Shown: positions 1-7,705 of the stretch, piece by piece
Layout of the letters: every line of letters begins with the position of its first letter
How positions within the stretch are numbered: the stretch's first letter is position 1
Assembly: GCA_902493085.1 (NCBI GenBank)
Contig: CABUOH010000004.1
Span: 1 to 22,321, forward strand
From: an uncultured Sutterella sp.
GTDB lineage: Bacteria; Pseudomonadota; Gammaproteobacteria; Burkholderiales; Burkholderiaceae_F
DNA length: 22,321 nt
Direction of reading: 5' to 3'
Notes under the pieces: generated by a model
What the model was told of the DNA's origin: nothing
The model's database searches: none
The model's input: only the letters and a program-made list of their open reading frames with translations
Position numbers and translations under genes: made by a program

Positions 1-1321
1 GAAGTTGTCCGCCAAGCGAATGCGGATACACATCCGTCACTTTAACATGCACCATTGTGTCCACTAGCGAGAGCGGTCCCTCAAAGTTCACGATGCGGTT
101 GTTGTCCGTACGGGCCATGAGGAACCCTTCGCCCTTGCGGGCAGGGCCGAGCACGAGTACGCGCTGCTCGGTCCCGAGCATCCTCTCGCTGATGCGGGCC
201 GCGTTTGCGTCAATTACAGCCTGCAGGCGCTGCAGACGTTCAAGCTTTACTTCATAAGGCGTATCGTCAGGAAGGCGCGCCGCGGGCGTTCCGGGACGCG
301 GGCTGTAGACGAAAGAGAAGCTGGCATCAAAACCCACCTCTTCAACGAGCCTCATCGTCTCCTCGAAATCCTCAGCCGTTTCACCGGGAAAACCAACAAT
401 GAAGTCGGTCGCGATCGAAATGTCGGGACGCAGCTCGCGCAGCTTCCTTGCGATCTCGACATAGTCGGCGGCGGTATAGCCGCGCTTCATGGCGGCCAAC
501 ACCCGGTCCGAGCCCGCCTGAACCGGGAGATGCACATGGTTGACAAGCTTGGGCAGGCGTGCGTAGGCGTCAATGATTCGCTGCGAAAATTCGCGCGGAT
601 GACTCGTCGTGTATCGGATTCGTTCGATGCCGTCGATTTCCGAAACGTAGTCGAGCAGCAGGGCAAAGTCTGCAATCGAGCCGTCGGGCATCTTTCCGCG
701 ATAAGCGTTCACATTCTGGCCGAGAAGCGTTACTTCCTTGACACCCTGATCAGCGAGCTGCGCCACCTCCATGAGGACGTCCACCATCGGGCGAGAAATC
801 TCCTCGCCGCGCGTGTATGGCACCACGCAGTACGAACAGTACTTGGAACATCCCTCCATGATGGAGACGAAGGCGGCGGCGCCGTGCGCCTTGGGCGCGG
901 GCAAATGATCGAACTTCTCAATTTCCGGGAAACTCACGTCGACCTGAGGGCGCCCCGTTTCCAGACGCGCTCTCAACATGTCGGGCAAGCGATGCAGAGT
1001 CTGAGGTCCGAAAACCACGTCGACGCAGGGCGCGCGGCGAATGACGTTCTCACCCTCCTGGCTTGCGACGCATCCGCCTACGGCAATCAACATGCCGGGA
1101 CGAGCCTTCTTGGCCTCTCGAATCCGGCCCAAATCAGAGAAAGTCTTCTCCTGAGCCTTTTCACGAATGGAGCAGGTGTTAACGACGACAAGGTCGGCTT
1201 CCTCAAGCACGTCGGTGCGTTCATACCCCATTTCAATATTGAGAAGATCGGCGATGCGACCGCTGTCGTAGTCGTTCATTTGGCAGCCGAAGCTGCGGAG
1301 ATAGAGTTTTTTCGCTTGCAC
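1..1321 (-). CDS. miaB: tRNA-2-methylthio-N6-dimethylallyladenosine synthase MiaB, 3' end cut by window
   Basis: MiaB is a radical-SAM methylthiotransferase that adds a methylthio group to i6A37 of tRNAs reading UNN codons. About 440 residues are visible. The N-terminal UPF0004 domain has its three cluster cysteines at about residues 13 (SFGCQMN), 50 (NTCSIREKA) and 84 (VGGCVA). The radical-SAM motif CSKYCSYC lies at 158-165, and a TRAM-like tail (VHVKVTDVYPHSLGG) reaches the window edge. Known MiaB proteins are about 445-475 residues, so only a short C-terminal piece is missing. The start is GTG at 1319-1321, because an in-frame TAA sits two codons upstream. No clear Shine-Dalgarno site precedes it. 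It lies downstream of tRNA-Met, behind a strong terminator, so it probably has its own promoter, which I could not place. Identity is secure from the cysteine pattern; the start is fairly secure. Confidence 0.96.
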   Translation of the reverse strand, partial: MQAKKLYLRSFGCQMNDYDSGRIADLLNIEMGYERTDVLEEADLVVVNTCSIREKAQEKTFSDLGRIREAKKARPGMLIAVGGCVASQEGENVIRRAPCVDVVFGPQTLHRLPDMLRARLETGRPQVDVSFPEIEKFDHLPAPKAHGAAAFVSIMEGCSKYCSYCVVPYTRGEEISRPMVDVLMEVAQLADQGVKEVTLLGQNVNAYRGKMPDGSIADFALLLDYVSEIDGIERIRYTTSHPREFSQRIIDAYARLPKLVNHVHLPVQAGSDRVLAAMKRGYTAADYVEIARKLRELRPDISIATDFIVGFPGETAEDFEETMRLVEEVGFDASFSFVYSPRPGTPAARLPDDTPYEVKLERLQRLQAVIDANAARISERMLGTEQRVLVLGPARKGEGFLMARTDNNRIVNFEGPLSLVDTMVHVKVTDVYPHSLGGQL

Positions 1322-1380
1322 GGTTTAAATCCGGTGACGATGAATTCGGCCGCCGACAAAATCGGGGGACTGAGTAAGAC

Positions 1381-1417
1381 AAAAGCCCCGCGCTTCAGTG
1401 GAGAAGGCGGGGCTTTT
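1381..1417 (-). terminator. Rho-independent terminator after tRNA-Met
   Basis: A perfect 11-bp inverted repeat, AAAAGCCCCGC (1381-1391) and GCGGGGCTTTT (1407-1417), encloses a 15-nt loop. On the minus strand the GC-rich stem is followed by a T-run, as expected for an intrinsic terminator 6 bp past the CCA end of the tRNA. It would also stop read-through from the algC-thiD operon before miaB. The symmetric A/T arms would allow termination in both directions, but no plus-strand gene needs it here. Confidence 0.85.
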
Positions 1418-1423
1418 AAAATC

Positions 1424-1500
1424 TGGTGGCGCATCACGGACTCGAACCGCGGACACAAGGATTATGATTCCTCTGCTCTAACCGACTGAGCTAATGCGCC
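1424..1500 (-). tRNA. tRNA-Met (anticodon CAT), CCA end encoded
   Basis: Read on the minus strand, this folds as a full cloverleaf. The acceptor stem GGCGCAT pairs with ATGCGCC, the D-arm contains AGCTCAGTCGGTTAGAGC, the anticodon loop is ATCATAA with anticodon CAT, the T-loop carries TTCGAGT, and the discriminator A is followed by an encoded CCA. The first acceptor pair is a normal G-C, so it is not initiator tRNA-fMet. The body resembles betaproteobacterial elongator tRNA-Met as I remember it. A tRNA-Ile2 with a lysidine-modified CAT anticodon is the alternative and is less likely from the anticodon stem. It has its own promoter just upstream and a terminator just downstream. Confidence 0.93.
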
Positions 1501-1513
1501 GTTGAGGATTGAA

Positions 1514-1542
1514 ATTATCCTCACTGCATCGCTCTTCGTCAA
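1514..1542 (-). promoter_or_regulatory. Sigma-70-type promoter of tRNA-Met
   Basis: On the minus strand, TTGACG (1542-1537) is the -35 box and GATAAT (1519-1514) the -10 box, separated by exactly 17 bp. Each matches the consensus at five of six positions. Transcription would start near 1507, leaving a very short leader before the tRNA at 1500. The -35 box lies only 7 bp beyond the thiD stop codon. Confidence 0.75.
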
Positions 1543-1549
1543 GTAGGTG

Positions 1550-2398
1550 TTACATTTTTTTACACTCTCCGTTCCAAAAATGCCAGAAGTGGTTTGTCGG
1601 ACCGTGACCGTGCCCCACGTCAAGCTCATCGGCATGACGAATACCCGCCGTCAAATAATCCTTTGCGCGCCGGCAAGCCTCGGGCACATCAGCGGACTGC
1701 GGCAGAAGAGCCGCAATGGCGGACGAGAGCGTGCAGCCCGTGCCGTGAGTATTCTTCGTGTGCACATACGGAGCGGAGAAAGGTACCGAGACGACGTTGT
1801 TGAAAAGCAGGTCATAAGCTGCGGCCCCCTTTAAATGCCCTCCCTTGAGATAAACCCAGGCATCGCGCCGACCAAGCAACTCCCATAGTTCGCGGGCAAC
1901 CTCCGGAAACTCATCTTTCGTGACCTCTTTCGTCCGTCCGAGAAGGCACATGGCCTCCGGCAGATTGGGCGTTATGATCGTCGCTAGCGGCAACAGCCGC
2001 TCCTTGAGCGCGTCAACGGCATCAGCCGCAAGCAACCGGTTTCCGCCCTTGGCGACCATGACGGGGTCAAGCACCACGAAGCGGGGCTTTCGACGCAAAA
2101 GGGCGTCCGCCACCGTCTCGATCTGCTCGACTTGACCAAGCATGCCAATCTTGACGGCATCAATGCGGACGTCGTCAAACAGCGTGTCAATCTGCTCCTT
2201 CAGAAAAGTTGCGGGCACGGGCATGACGCCCGTAACGGTCTGCGTGTTTTGCGCCGTCAGCGCCGCGATGACGCCGCAGGCATAGGCACCGCAGGCGCTC
2301 ATCGCCTTGACGTCGGCAAGAACACCGGCCCCGCCCGACGGATCCACCCCAGCGATGGTTACGACGTTAGGGATGCTGTTTTTTGTGCCTTCTGCCAC
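1550..2398 (-). CDS. thiD: Hydroxymethylpyrimidine/phosphomethylpyrimidine kinase ThiD
   Basis: ThiD phosphorylates HMP and then HMP-phosphate to give HMP-pyrophosphate for thiamine synthesis in the cytoplasm. The ribokinase-fold signatures are clear: AGVDPSGGAGVLADVK near residues 15-30, LDPVMVAKGG near 110, ITPNLPEA near 142, LKGGH near 184, and the anion-hole motif THGTGCT with the Cys near 222. With this start the protein is 282 residues, close to the family's roughly 265-270. The reading frame stays open 108 bp further upstream, but I chose GTG at 2396-2398 because a strong GGAGG site (2407-2403) precedes it by 4 nt and the family domain begins right after it. It overlaps the end of waaA by 40 nt, so translation is likely coupled. 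It is the last gene of the LPS operon, and no other thi gene is nearby. Confidence 0.93.
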   Translation of the reverse strand: MAEGTKNSIPNVVTIAGVDPSGGAGVLADVKAMSACGAYACGVIAALTAQNTQTVTGVMPVPATFLKEQIDTLFDDVRIDAVKIGMLGQVEQIETVADALLRRKPRFVVLDPVMVAKGGNRLLAADAVDALKERLLPLATIITPNLPEAMCLLGRTKEVTKDEFPEVARELWELLGRRDAWVYLKGGHLKGAAAYDLLFNNVVSVPFSAPYVHTKNTHGTGCTLSSAIAALLPQSADVPEACRRAKDYLTAGIRHADELDVGHGHGPTNHFWHFWNGECKKM

Positions 2399-3672
2399 AA
2401 AACCTCCAATACTGTCATCATGCGCTGCGTAGCACCCGCATACTGCCTCGAAAAAGCCAACGCAGCCTCGCTTGCATTCAACCGGGATTCCGGAACATCT
2501 AGCCAACGCTCAAACTGCGCAAGCGCGTCTTCCGGTGTTTCGACCTGCACCATGGCGCCTGCGGCCAGCCCATCACGAATAACCTTTTGAAAATTGAAGA
2601 TGGACGGTCCTACGACGATGGGCGAACCCGCCAACGCAGGCTCGATCACGTTCTGGGAGCCATGGTTCTGAAAAGATCCGCCCATGGCCGTCATATCCGC
2701 CAGAGCGCAGTAGAAACTCATCTCGCCCATGCTGTCGCCAAGTACAACGTCGACATCCGCAGGCACATCGTCCGGATCTGCAATCTGCGAGCGCCGGCTG
2801 ACTTTGAGGCCGGCATCCGTTAGTGCGCGGTAGGCTTCATCAAAGCGTTGCGGGTGACGAGGCACAAGCCAGAATTGAGCACGTTTGAGCAACTCGGGCC
2901 GCGCCGCCATGGCTTTCGCAAACAGCGCCTCCTCCCCCTGCCGGGTCGAAGCAATGAGAGCGACTGGACGTTTGAGAGACGCCTTCCAGGCTCGTGCCGC
3001 CGCTTCCTGAGAGACATTCGGACGAATGTCGAATTTGACGCTTCCGCAAACCGTGACGTTACGTCCGCCCAAGCTTTCAAGGCGCTCCTTGTCCTCCTCG
3101 CTCTGAGCGAGAATGCTCGAGAAGCTGCCGAAAGCCGGCCCCATCACTTCGAGAAACTTTTCAGCCTGAGCACGAGATTTTTCACTTTCGCGGGCGTTGG
3201 CAAGAACCATGGGAACGCCGCAACGCCGAGCCTCGCTCATCAGATTCGGCCACACTTCAGTTTCCATGATGATGCCGATCGTGGGCTGTGTCTGGCGGAA
3301 GAACTTTTCTACGGCATATGGCGCGTCATAAGGCAGATAACACTGATGGATGCGGTCGGGTGCGAGCGCCACAAGCTTGACGCCCGCCTCGCGTCCCGTC
3401 GGCGTCATGTGCGTGAGCAGCACGTCGCATTCGGGCCAGCGTTCGAGCACGGCCTCCAGAAGAGGCTTGGCGGCATTTGTCTCGCCCACGCTCACGGCAT
3501 GGATCCATACGCGGGGACGTCCGGTCTTGAGCGGGAAGCTGGACCAGGCAAAGCGCTCATCCCAAAACTGACGATAGGCCGGTTGACGGCGCGAACGCCA
3601 CATCAGATAAAGGCTGGCGAGCGGGAGCGCGACCACGCTCACCGCCCGGTACATGGACGGAGTGATTCTCAC
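2359..3672 (-). CDS. waaA: 3-deoxy-D-manno-octulosonic acid (Kdo) transferase WaaA
   Basis: WaaA transfers Kdo from CMP-Kdo onto lipid IVA at the inner face of the cytoplasmic membrane. Residues 1-30 form a hydrophobic membrane anchor. Family motifs follow in order: WIHAVSVGET with the catalytic Glu near residue 64, LLTHMTPTGRE, METEVWPN, ASTRQGEE, LVPRHPQRF, LGDSMGEM, and GGSFQNHGSQNVIEP (the family usually has HGGQN). The protein is 437 residues, against about 425 usually. The start GTG (3670-3672) overlaps the waaC stop in a GTGA junction and has GGAGG 6 nt upstream, which is better than the earlier in-frame start at 3708. The gene follows waaC directly and overlaps thiD. Number of Kdo residues added cannot be read from the sequence. 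Confidence 0.96.
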   Translation of the reverse strand: MRITPSMYRAVSVVALPLASLYLMWRSRRQPAYRQFWDERFAWSSFPLKTGRPRVWIHAVSVGETNAAKPLLEAVLERWPECDVLLTHMTPTGREAGVKLVALAPDRIHQCYLPYDAPYAVEKFFRQTQPTIGIIMETEVWPNLMSEARRCGVPMVLANARESEKSRAQAEKFLEVMGPAFGSFSSILAQSEEDKERLESLGGRNVTVCGSVKFDIRPNVSQEAAARAWKASLKRPVALIASTRQGEEALFAKAMAARPELLKRAQFWLVPRHPQRFDEAYRALTDAGLKVSRRSQIADPDDVPADVDVVLGDSMGEMSFYCALADMTAMGGSFQNHGSQNVIEPALAGSPIVVGPSIFNFQKVIRDGLAAGAMVQVETPEDALAQFERWLDVPESRLNASEAALAFSRQYAGATQRMMTVLEVLWQKAQKTASLTS

Positions 3673-4631
3673 AAGCGACCTCCCAGAACAGCGACCACCG
3701 CCTTCCAAACCTCTTCAACGTCCGGGCACTGACCGATGCCGCCGAGGCTTCGCACCGGACCATCCCCGACAAGCTTCAGGGTTTCAGTTGGCGTAGAGAC
3801 GAAAATGCCGACACTTGGACGTCCGAGCGCCGCCCCCAAGTGTGCCAGCCCCGTATCTACGCCCACAACGCACTCCGCACGGGCAAGCGTAGCAGCCGTC
3901 GTTGCCAAGCGAGTCCTTGGCGCAACTTCAGCCCCGGGAATCGTCTTGGCGAGACGCTCGACGCGATCCCGTTCACCATCGCTTCCCCAGAAGAGAACGC
4001 TTCTCAAACCCGCACCCGCAAGCTTTCGGCCCAAGTGTGTCCAGTGCGCTTCCGGCCACAGTTTCTCATCTCGGCTCGTATTGACTGCCAACGCCGCATA
4101 GGGGCCTGCCGGCATTACGGACGGCTCGGACTTCGCCTGAAGTCCGAAAACAGGCTTATCAGGATCGATCTCATACCCCAGAGCCGCAGCTGCGGCCATT
4201 CGGTACCGTTTCACGGCGCCGAGCGATGCGGGAAAATCGAGCTTCCGGGCATAAGCAAGCGATGCGATCGGTTCGCGAGCCGTGCCCCAGGTGTATCCAG
4301 TCGCCGGCACGCCCGTCCATCGGGCCACCATCGCCGAACGCATCAGTCCCTGAATGTCAATCACGACATCGTATCTTTCTGCACAAAGCGCATGCCTGAC
4401 AGCGGCCATTTCGGCGCGAACGGGTCCTGAGAGAATCGCCTTGCGCCAGCGTCGAAAAGCTGTTACATGAACCTTGGACACGGCAGGCGCAAGGGTCGGG
4501 ATGTCTTGAAAGCTCTCTTCCGCAACCCAATGGAGCTCCGCCTCGGGCAGGGCCTCACGAATATCATGAGCTACGGGCAACGCATGAATGATGTCGCCCA
4601 TGGAAGAGGACTTGATGACGAGGATCTTCAA
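3669..4631 (-). CDS. waaC: LPS heptosyltransferase I WaaC
   Basis: WaaC is a GT-B, family-9 glycosyltransferase that adds the first L-glycero-D-manno-heptose from ADP-heptose to the Kdo of the inner core. The N-terminus KILVIKSSSMGDIIHALP is the family opening with the catalytic Asp at about residue 13. AVNTSRDEKLWPEAHW and VVGVDTGLAHLGAALGRPSVG form the ADP-heptose-binding C-terminal domain. The 320-residue length is normal. The start codon is TTG (4629-4631), placed directly after the pgi stop TAA with zero spacing. A GAGG/GAGG-like Shine-Dalgarno site lies about 6 nt upstream within the end of pgi, which indicates translational coupling. Its substrate is made by the divergent hldA-hldD-gmhB-hldC operon. 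Heptosyltransferase II (WaaF) is the only close alternative, and the N-terminal motif favours WaaC. Confidence 0.93.
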   Translation of the reverse strand: MKILVIKSSSMGDIIHALPVAHDIREALPEAELHWVAEESFQDIPTLAPAVSKVHVTAFRRWRKAILSGPVRAEMAAVRHALCAERYDVVIDIQGLMRSAMVARWTGVPATGYTWGTAREPIASLAYARKLDFPASLGAVKRYRMAAAAALGYEIDPDKPVFGLQAKSEPSVMPAGPYAALAVNTSRDEKLWPEAHWTHLGRKLAGAGLRSVLFWGSDGERDRVERLAKTIPGAEVAPRTRLATTAATLARAECVVGVDTGLAHLGAALGRPSVGIFVSTPTETLKLVGDGPVRSLGGIGQCPDVEEVWKAVVAVLGGRL

Positions 4632-6086
4632 TTAAAACCTCACCTCTTCTGCGACGGCCGTCATCGGATCCTCCCCCTTTTCCGCGCGCTTGCTCAAGCG
4701 TTTGCCAAGCTCCACGCCCGGTTGATCGAAAGGATTGATGCCGAAAAGCGTGCCGAGCATCGTCGTCTTATGTTCATACATGGCCATGAGTGCGCCTAGG
4801 CGGCGCGGCGTCACAGCGTCCATGATAACGGCCGTAACGGCATTGAAGCACGGATTGTCGGGATCGCGCAAGATGAGCGCCTCGGCTTGAGCGCGTGCAT
4901 TGGCGAGCAGCACGCGATAATGCTCCGCATACCGGTGACCCGGCATCTCGCTCCAGATAAGATCAATGCTGGCGCGACCGGTGCCTTCGCGAAGCCACTG
5001 ATAGAAACTGTGCTGAGCCTCGTTGCCGTTTGCTCCCCAAACGGCCTGCCCGGTCCGGCCCGGGATTCGTCGTCCGTCCGGCGTGTGGTTCTTGCCTAGC
5101 GACTCCATCTCCAACTGCTGCAGCCAAGGCACGACCACGCGCAGGCGTTCGTCATACGGCAGCACGCAGTGCGTACTGATTTCGAGACGGTTGGCGTTCC
5201 AGAATGCAATCATGGCCAACGTTGCCGGCAGATTCTTTTCAAGCGGCGCCGTCAACGAATGACGATCCATTTCGGCCGCACCCTGCAGAAACTCGAGAAA
5301 AACCTCAGGCCCGAGCGACAACGCAAGCGGAAGGCCGACCGCTCCCCAGACGGAGAATCGTCCTCCAACCCAATCCCACATGTGGAAGAAGTTCTCTTCG
5401 GGCAGGCACATTTGATTGGCCGCATCCGGGTTTGCCGAAACAACCACCATGTGGTGGGCACGATCCGTGCCCACAATGCCTGAATTGAGAAGCCATTGAT
5501 CGACCGCCGCCGCGTTGACGAGCGTCTCCCGCGTGCCGAAGCTCTTCGAGGAAACGACGACAAGCGTCGAGAGCGGATTGCACACATCGAGGATGCGCTC
5601 AAGCAACACGCCGTCAACGGTGGAAAGGAAATGAACGCGAATCTTCGGGTTGGCGGGGCGCAGCGCATGATAGACCGCATGCGGCCCCATGTCGGAACCG
5701 CCGATGCCGATGTTGATCACATCGGTGATGCGATCGCCTCGGCAACCAAGCCGCACGCCCTCGCGCACCTGCCGTGCGAAGTCAAGCATGCGCCGACGCT
5801 CGCGGTCCACCTCGGCAAACATTGGCGCATTGACTGCAAAGGATCGCAACGATGTGTGCAGCGCGGCGCGGTTTTCGCTTGGATTCACGACCTCGCCTGA
5901 GACCATGCGGCGGTGCGCCTCCTCAACACCGCGCGTACGGCAATGCTCCGCAAGGCGCTTGATGTCTTCGCCCGTCAGTCTCTGGCGGGAGATGTCTAGA
6001 CGGATGCCGCAAGCTGTCACCGTCGTATCGACGCCCGCACTATCTCTCAGAAAGGGCAGAAGAGTCCAGTTGTTCGTATCACTCAT
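4632..6086 (-). CDS. pgi: Glucose-6-phosphate isomerase
   Basis: Pgi interconverts glucose-6-phosphate and fructose-6-phosphate in the cytoplasm. The SIS-domain signature NIGIGGSDMGP sits at residues 125-135. The phosphate loop SSKSFGTRET is at 179-188, the catalytic-Glu region MESLGK at 327-332, the AQHSFYQ motif near 357-363, and the C-terminal DQPGVELGK ends in the catalytic Lys at 462. At 484 residues it is shorter than the 549-residue E. coli enzyme. The phosphate loop departs from the usual SKTFTTxET (Ser and Gly replace two Thr), and the usual TNGQH is NEAQH here, so it is a divergent family member that keeps its catalytic residues. It starts 22 nt after algC and abuts waaC. Its Shine-Dalgarno site is weak. 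The sugar-phosphate role fits the operon. Confidence 0.95.
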   Translation of the reverse strand: MSDTNNWTLLPFLRDSAGVDTTVTACGIRLDISRQRLTGEDIKRLAEHCRTRGVEEAHRRMVSGEVVNPSENRAALHTSLRSFAVNAPMFAEVDRERRRMLDFARQVREGVRLGCRGDRITDVINIGIGGSDMGPHAVYHALRPANPKIRVHFLSTVDGVLLERILDVCNPLSTLVVVSSKSFGTRETLVNAAAVDQWLLNSGIVGTDRAHHMVVVSANPDAANQMCLPEENFFHMWDWVGGRFSVWGAVGLPLALSLGPEVFLEFLQGAAEMDRHSLTAPLEKNLPATLAMIAFWNANRLEISTHCVLPYDERLRVVVPWLQQLEMESLGKNHTPDGRRIPGRTGQAVWGANGNEAQHSFYQWLREGTGRASIDLIWSEMPGHRYAEHYRVLLANARAQAEALILRDPDNPCFNAVTAVIMDAVTPRRLGALMAMYEHKTTMLGTLFGINPFDQPGVELGKRLSKRAEKGEDPMTAVAEEVRF

Positions 6087-6108
6087 AGGAAATCCAGTAC
6101 GCGTTCTC

Positions 6109-7491
6109 TCAGAAGGGGAGTTCGAGCGACGGCTCGACCCTCAGCAGAACTTCGGCAAAGCTTTTCTTGATGCGTTCAAGCGCTTCCGGCGTATCGCCTT
6201 CAAGGCGCAGCACCACGACGGGCGTCGTATTGGAAGACCGTGCAAGCGCAAAGCCGTCACACCACTCGACGCGAACACCGTCAATCGTGATCACATCAAG
6301 CGCGTCATCAAAACGAGCCTCCTTCTGGAGTCGGGCAATAAAGGCCTTGTTTTCGCCCTCGGCCATGCGAATTTGCAACTCCGGCGTATTGACAGCGCTC
6401 GGGAGCGCTTCAAGCGCAGCGGAGGGATCAGCTTCGCGAGAAAGAATTTCAAGAATTCGAGCACCTGCATAGACGCCGTCGTCAAAGCCGGGCCAGCGTC
6501 CGTCGTTGAAGAAGAGATGGCCTGACATTTCACCCGCAAACGGAGCCCCTGTTTCACGCAACTTGGCTTTGACTAGGGAGTGGCCCGTACAGCTGATTGT
6601 CGGAACGCCGCCGCAGGCCTCAATCCAAGGCACAAGGCAACGCGTGCACTTGACGTCATAAACAATCTGAGCGCCCGGATGATGCGCGAGGATGTCTTTT
6701 GCAAAAAGCATCATCTGGCGATCCGGATAAATGATAGCGCCCGACTTCGTCACGACGCCGAGACGATCTCCGTCTCCATCAAAAGCTAGACCAAGCTCGA
6801 TGCCGTCTTCGCGCACCACCTTCTTGAGGTCCTCAAGATTTGCAGGCTTGGAAGGGTCCGGATGATGATTCGGAAAGTTGCCGTCGACATCCGTGAACAG
6901 CTCGGTCACCTCGCACCCGAGGGACTTGAAGAGTCGGACTGCAACAGGGCCCGCGACGCCATTGCCGGCATCGATCGCAATGCGCATCGGTCGAGCAAGG
7001 CGCACATCGGAAAAAATACGCTCCAGATAAGCAGGAACCACGTCCTCGCGGCGAATTCTCCCCGGAACCTCAGCCGTTCGCCAGTCCCCGCCTTCGATGC
7101 GGGCGCGAATGCCTTGAATCTGATCCGCAAAGAGCGTGATGCCGCCGATCATCATCTTGAGACCGTTGTATTCGGGAGGATTGTGCGATCCAGTCACGGC
7201 GACGCCGGTACCGTTGCCGAAATGAACGGTGGCAAAGTAAAGCACCGGCGTAGGCACCATGCCGATGTCGATCACGTCGACGCCAGCTGCCGTGATGCCG
7301 TCCATCAACGCCTTGGCCAAGCGTTCGCCCGACAAGCGACCGTCGCGTCCGACGCAAAAGGAGCTCTTGCCGGCTTCATGGGCCAGCGTGCCAAGCACTC
7401 GGCCGATTTGGCGAACAGCCTCCTCCGTCAAAGTCTTGTCAACGATGCCGCGAATGTCATAGGCCTTGAAAATAGAGGCGTCGGGCGCCAT
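6109..7491 (-). CDS. algC: Phosphomannomutase/phosphoglucomutase (AlgC/ManB family)
   Basis: This enzyme moves phosphate between C6 and C1 of glucose or mannose through a phosphoserine, supplying glucose-1-P or mannose-1-P for LPS and nucleotide sugars. The N-terminus IFKAYDIRG is typical of the AlgC type. The active-site loop TGSHNPPEYNG has the phosphoserine at about residue 102. The Mg-binding loop DGDGDR is at 238-243, the sugar-specificity loop GEMSGH at 320-325, and the phosphate-binding loop RSSNTTP at 418-424. At 460 residues the length matches Pseudomonas AlgC. The ATG at 7489-7491 has GGAG 7 nt upstream. It is the first gene of the minus-strand LPS operon, and its glucose-1-P product would feed GalU, encoded 3.3 kb away. 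Which hexose is preferred cannot be told; the dual-specificity family is the best guess. Confidence 0.93.
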   Translation of the reverse strand: MAPDASIFKAYDIRGIVDKTLTEEAVRQIGRVLGTLAHEAGKSSFCVGRDGRLSGERLAKALMDGITAAGVDVIDIGMVPTPVLYFATVHFGNGTGVAVTGSHNPPEYNGLKMMIGGITLFADQIQGIRARIEGGDWRTAEVPGRIRREDVVPAYLERIFSDVRLARPMRIAIDAGNGVAGPVAVRLFKSLGCEVTELFTDVDGNFPNHHPDPSKPANLEDLKKVVREDGIELGLAFDGDGDRLGVVTKSGAIIYPDRQMMLFAKDILAHHPGAQIVYDVKCTRCLVPWIEACGGVPTISCTGHSLVKAKLRETGAPFAGEMSGHLFFNDGRWPGFDDGVYAGARILEILSREADPSAALEALPSAVNTPELQIRMAEGENKAFIARLQKEARFDDALDVITIDGVRVEWCDGFALARSSNTTPVVVLRLEGDTPEALERIKKSFAEVLLRVEPSLELPF

Positions 7492-7559
7492 AACTCATCT
7501 CCTCGTATTTAGTCCCCAGGCGCAGAATCCGGCCCGCGCCCACTACAGGTAATTTGACA

Positions 7560-7588
7560 ATTGTAGCCAATCGAGGTCCAGCACCCAA
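7560..7588 (-). promoter_or_regulatory. Candidate promoter of the algC-pgi-waaC-waaA-thiD operon
   Basis: On the minus strand, TTGGGT (7588-7583) and TACAAT (7565-7560) are 17 bp apart. The -10 box matches at five of six positions and the -35 at three. Transcription would begin near 7553, about 60 nt before the algC start. The -10 box lies within an 8-bp palindrome ACAATTGT (7557-7564), next to a plus-strand TTGACA (7554-7559) that lacks a matching -10. Confidence 0.45.
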
Positions 7589-7624
7589 AACCCGATTGCA
7601 ACCTTTGGCAAACGCGGGCCCCGG

Positions 7625-7654
7625 CCGACACTGGACGTCGCCAACCATTACAAT
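7625..7654 (+). promoter_or_regulatory. Candidate promoter of the hldA operon
   Basis: CCGACA (7625-7630) and TACAAT (7649-7654) are 18 bp apart, with four and five consensus matches. A start near 7661 would leave about 45 nt before the preferred hldA ATG at 7706 but only about 12 nt before the earlier ATG at 7673. A short GC-rich hairpin (GCGG 7678-7681 with CCGC 7691-7694) lies in that leader. Confidence 0.4.
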
Positions 7655-7705
7655 CAGGGCACGTCTACCACCATGAAGCGGCCTCATGAGCCGCACGCTA
7701 GTTTT

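Noticed and set aside
530..1489. A 319-codon plus-strand open frame across miaB and into the tRNA
   Set aside because: It is antisense to miaB and runs through the terminator and tRNA gene; its composition fits a shadow frame.
2399..2506. An upstream extension of thiD within waaA
   Set aside because: The added 36 residues are unlike any ThiD N-terminus, and GTG 2398 has a GGAGG site.
2848..3732. A 294-codon plus-strand open frame over waaA and the end of waaC
   Set aside because: Antisense to waaA, which carries all family motifs; no start signal or domain.
7678..7694. A regulatory hairpin in the hldA leader
   Set aside because: The stem is only four G-C/C-G pairs with a partly self-complementary loop; it could be chance in GC-rich DNA.
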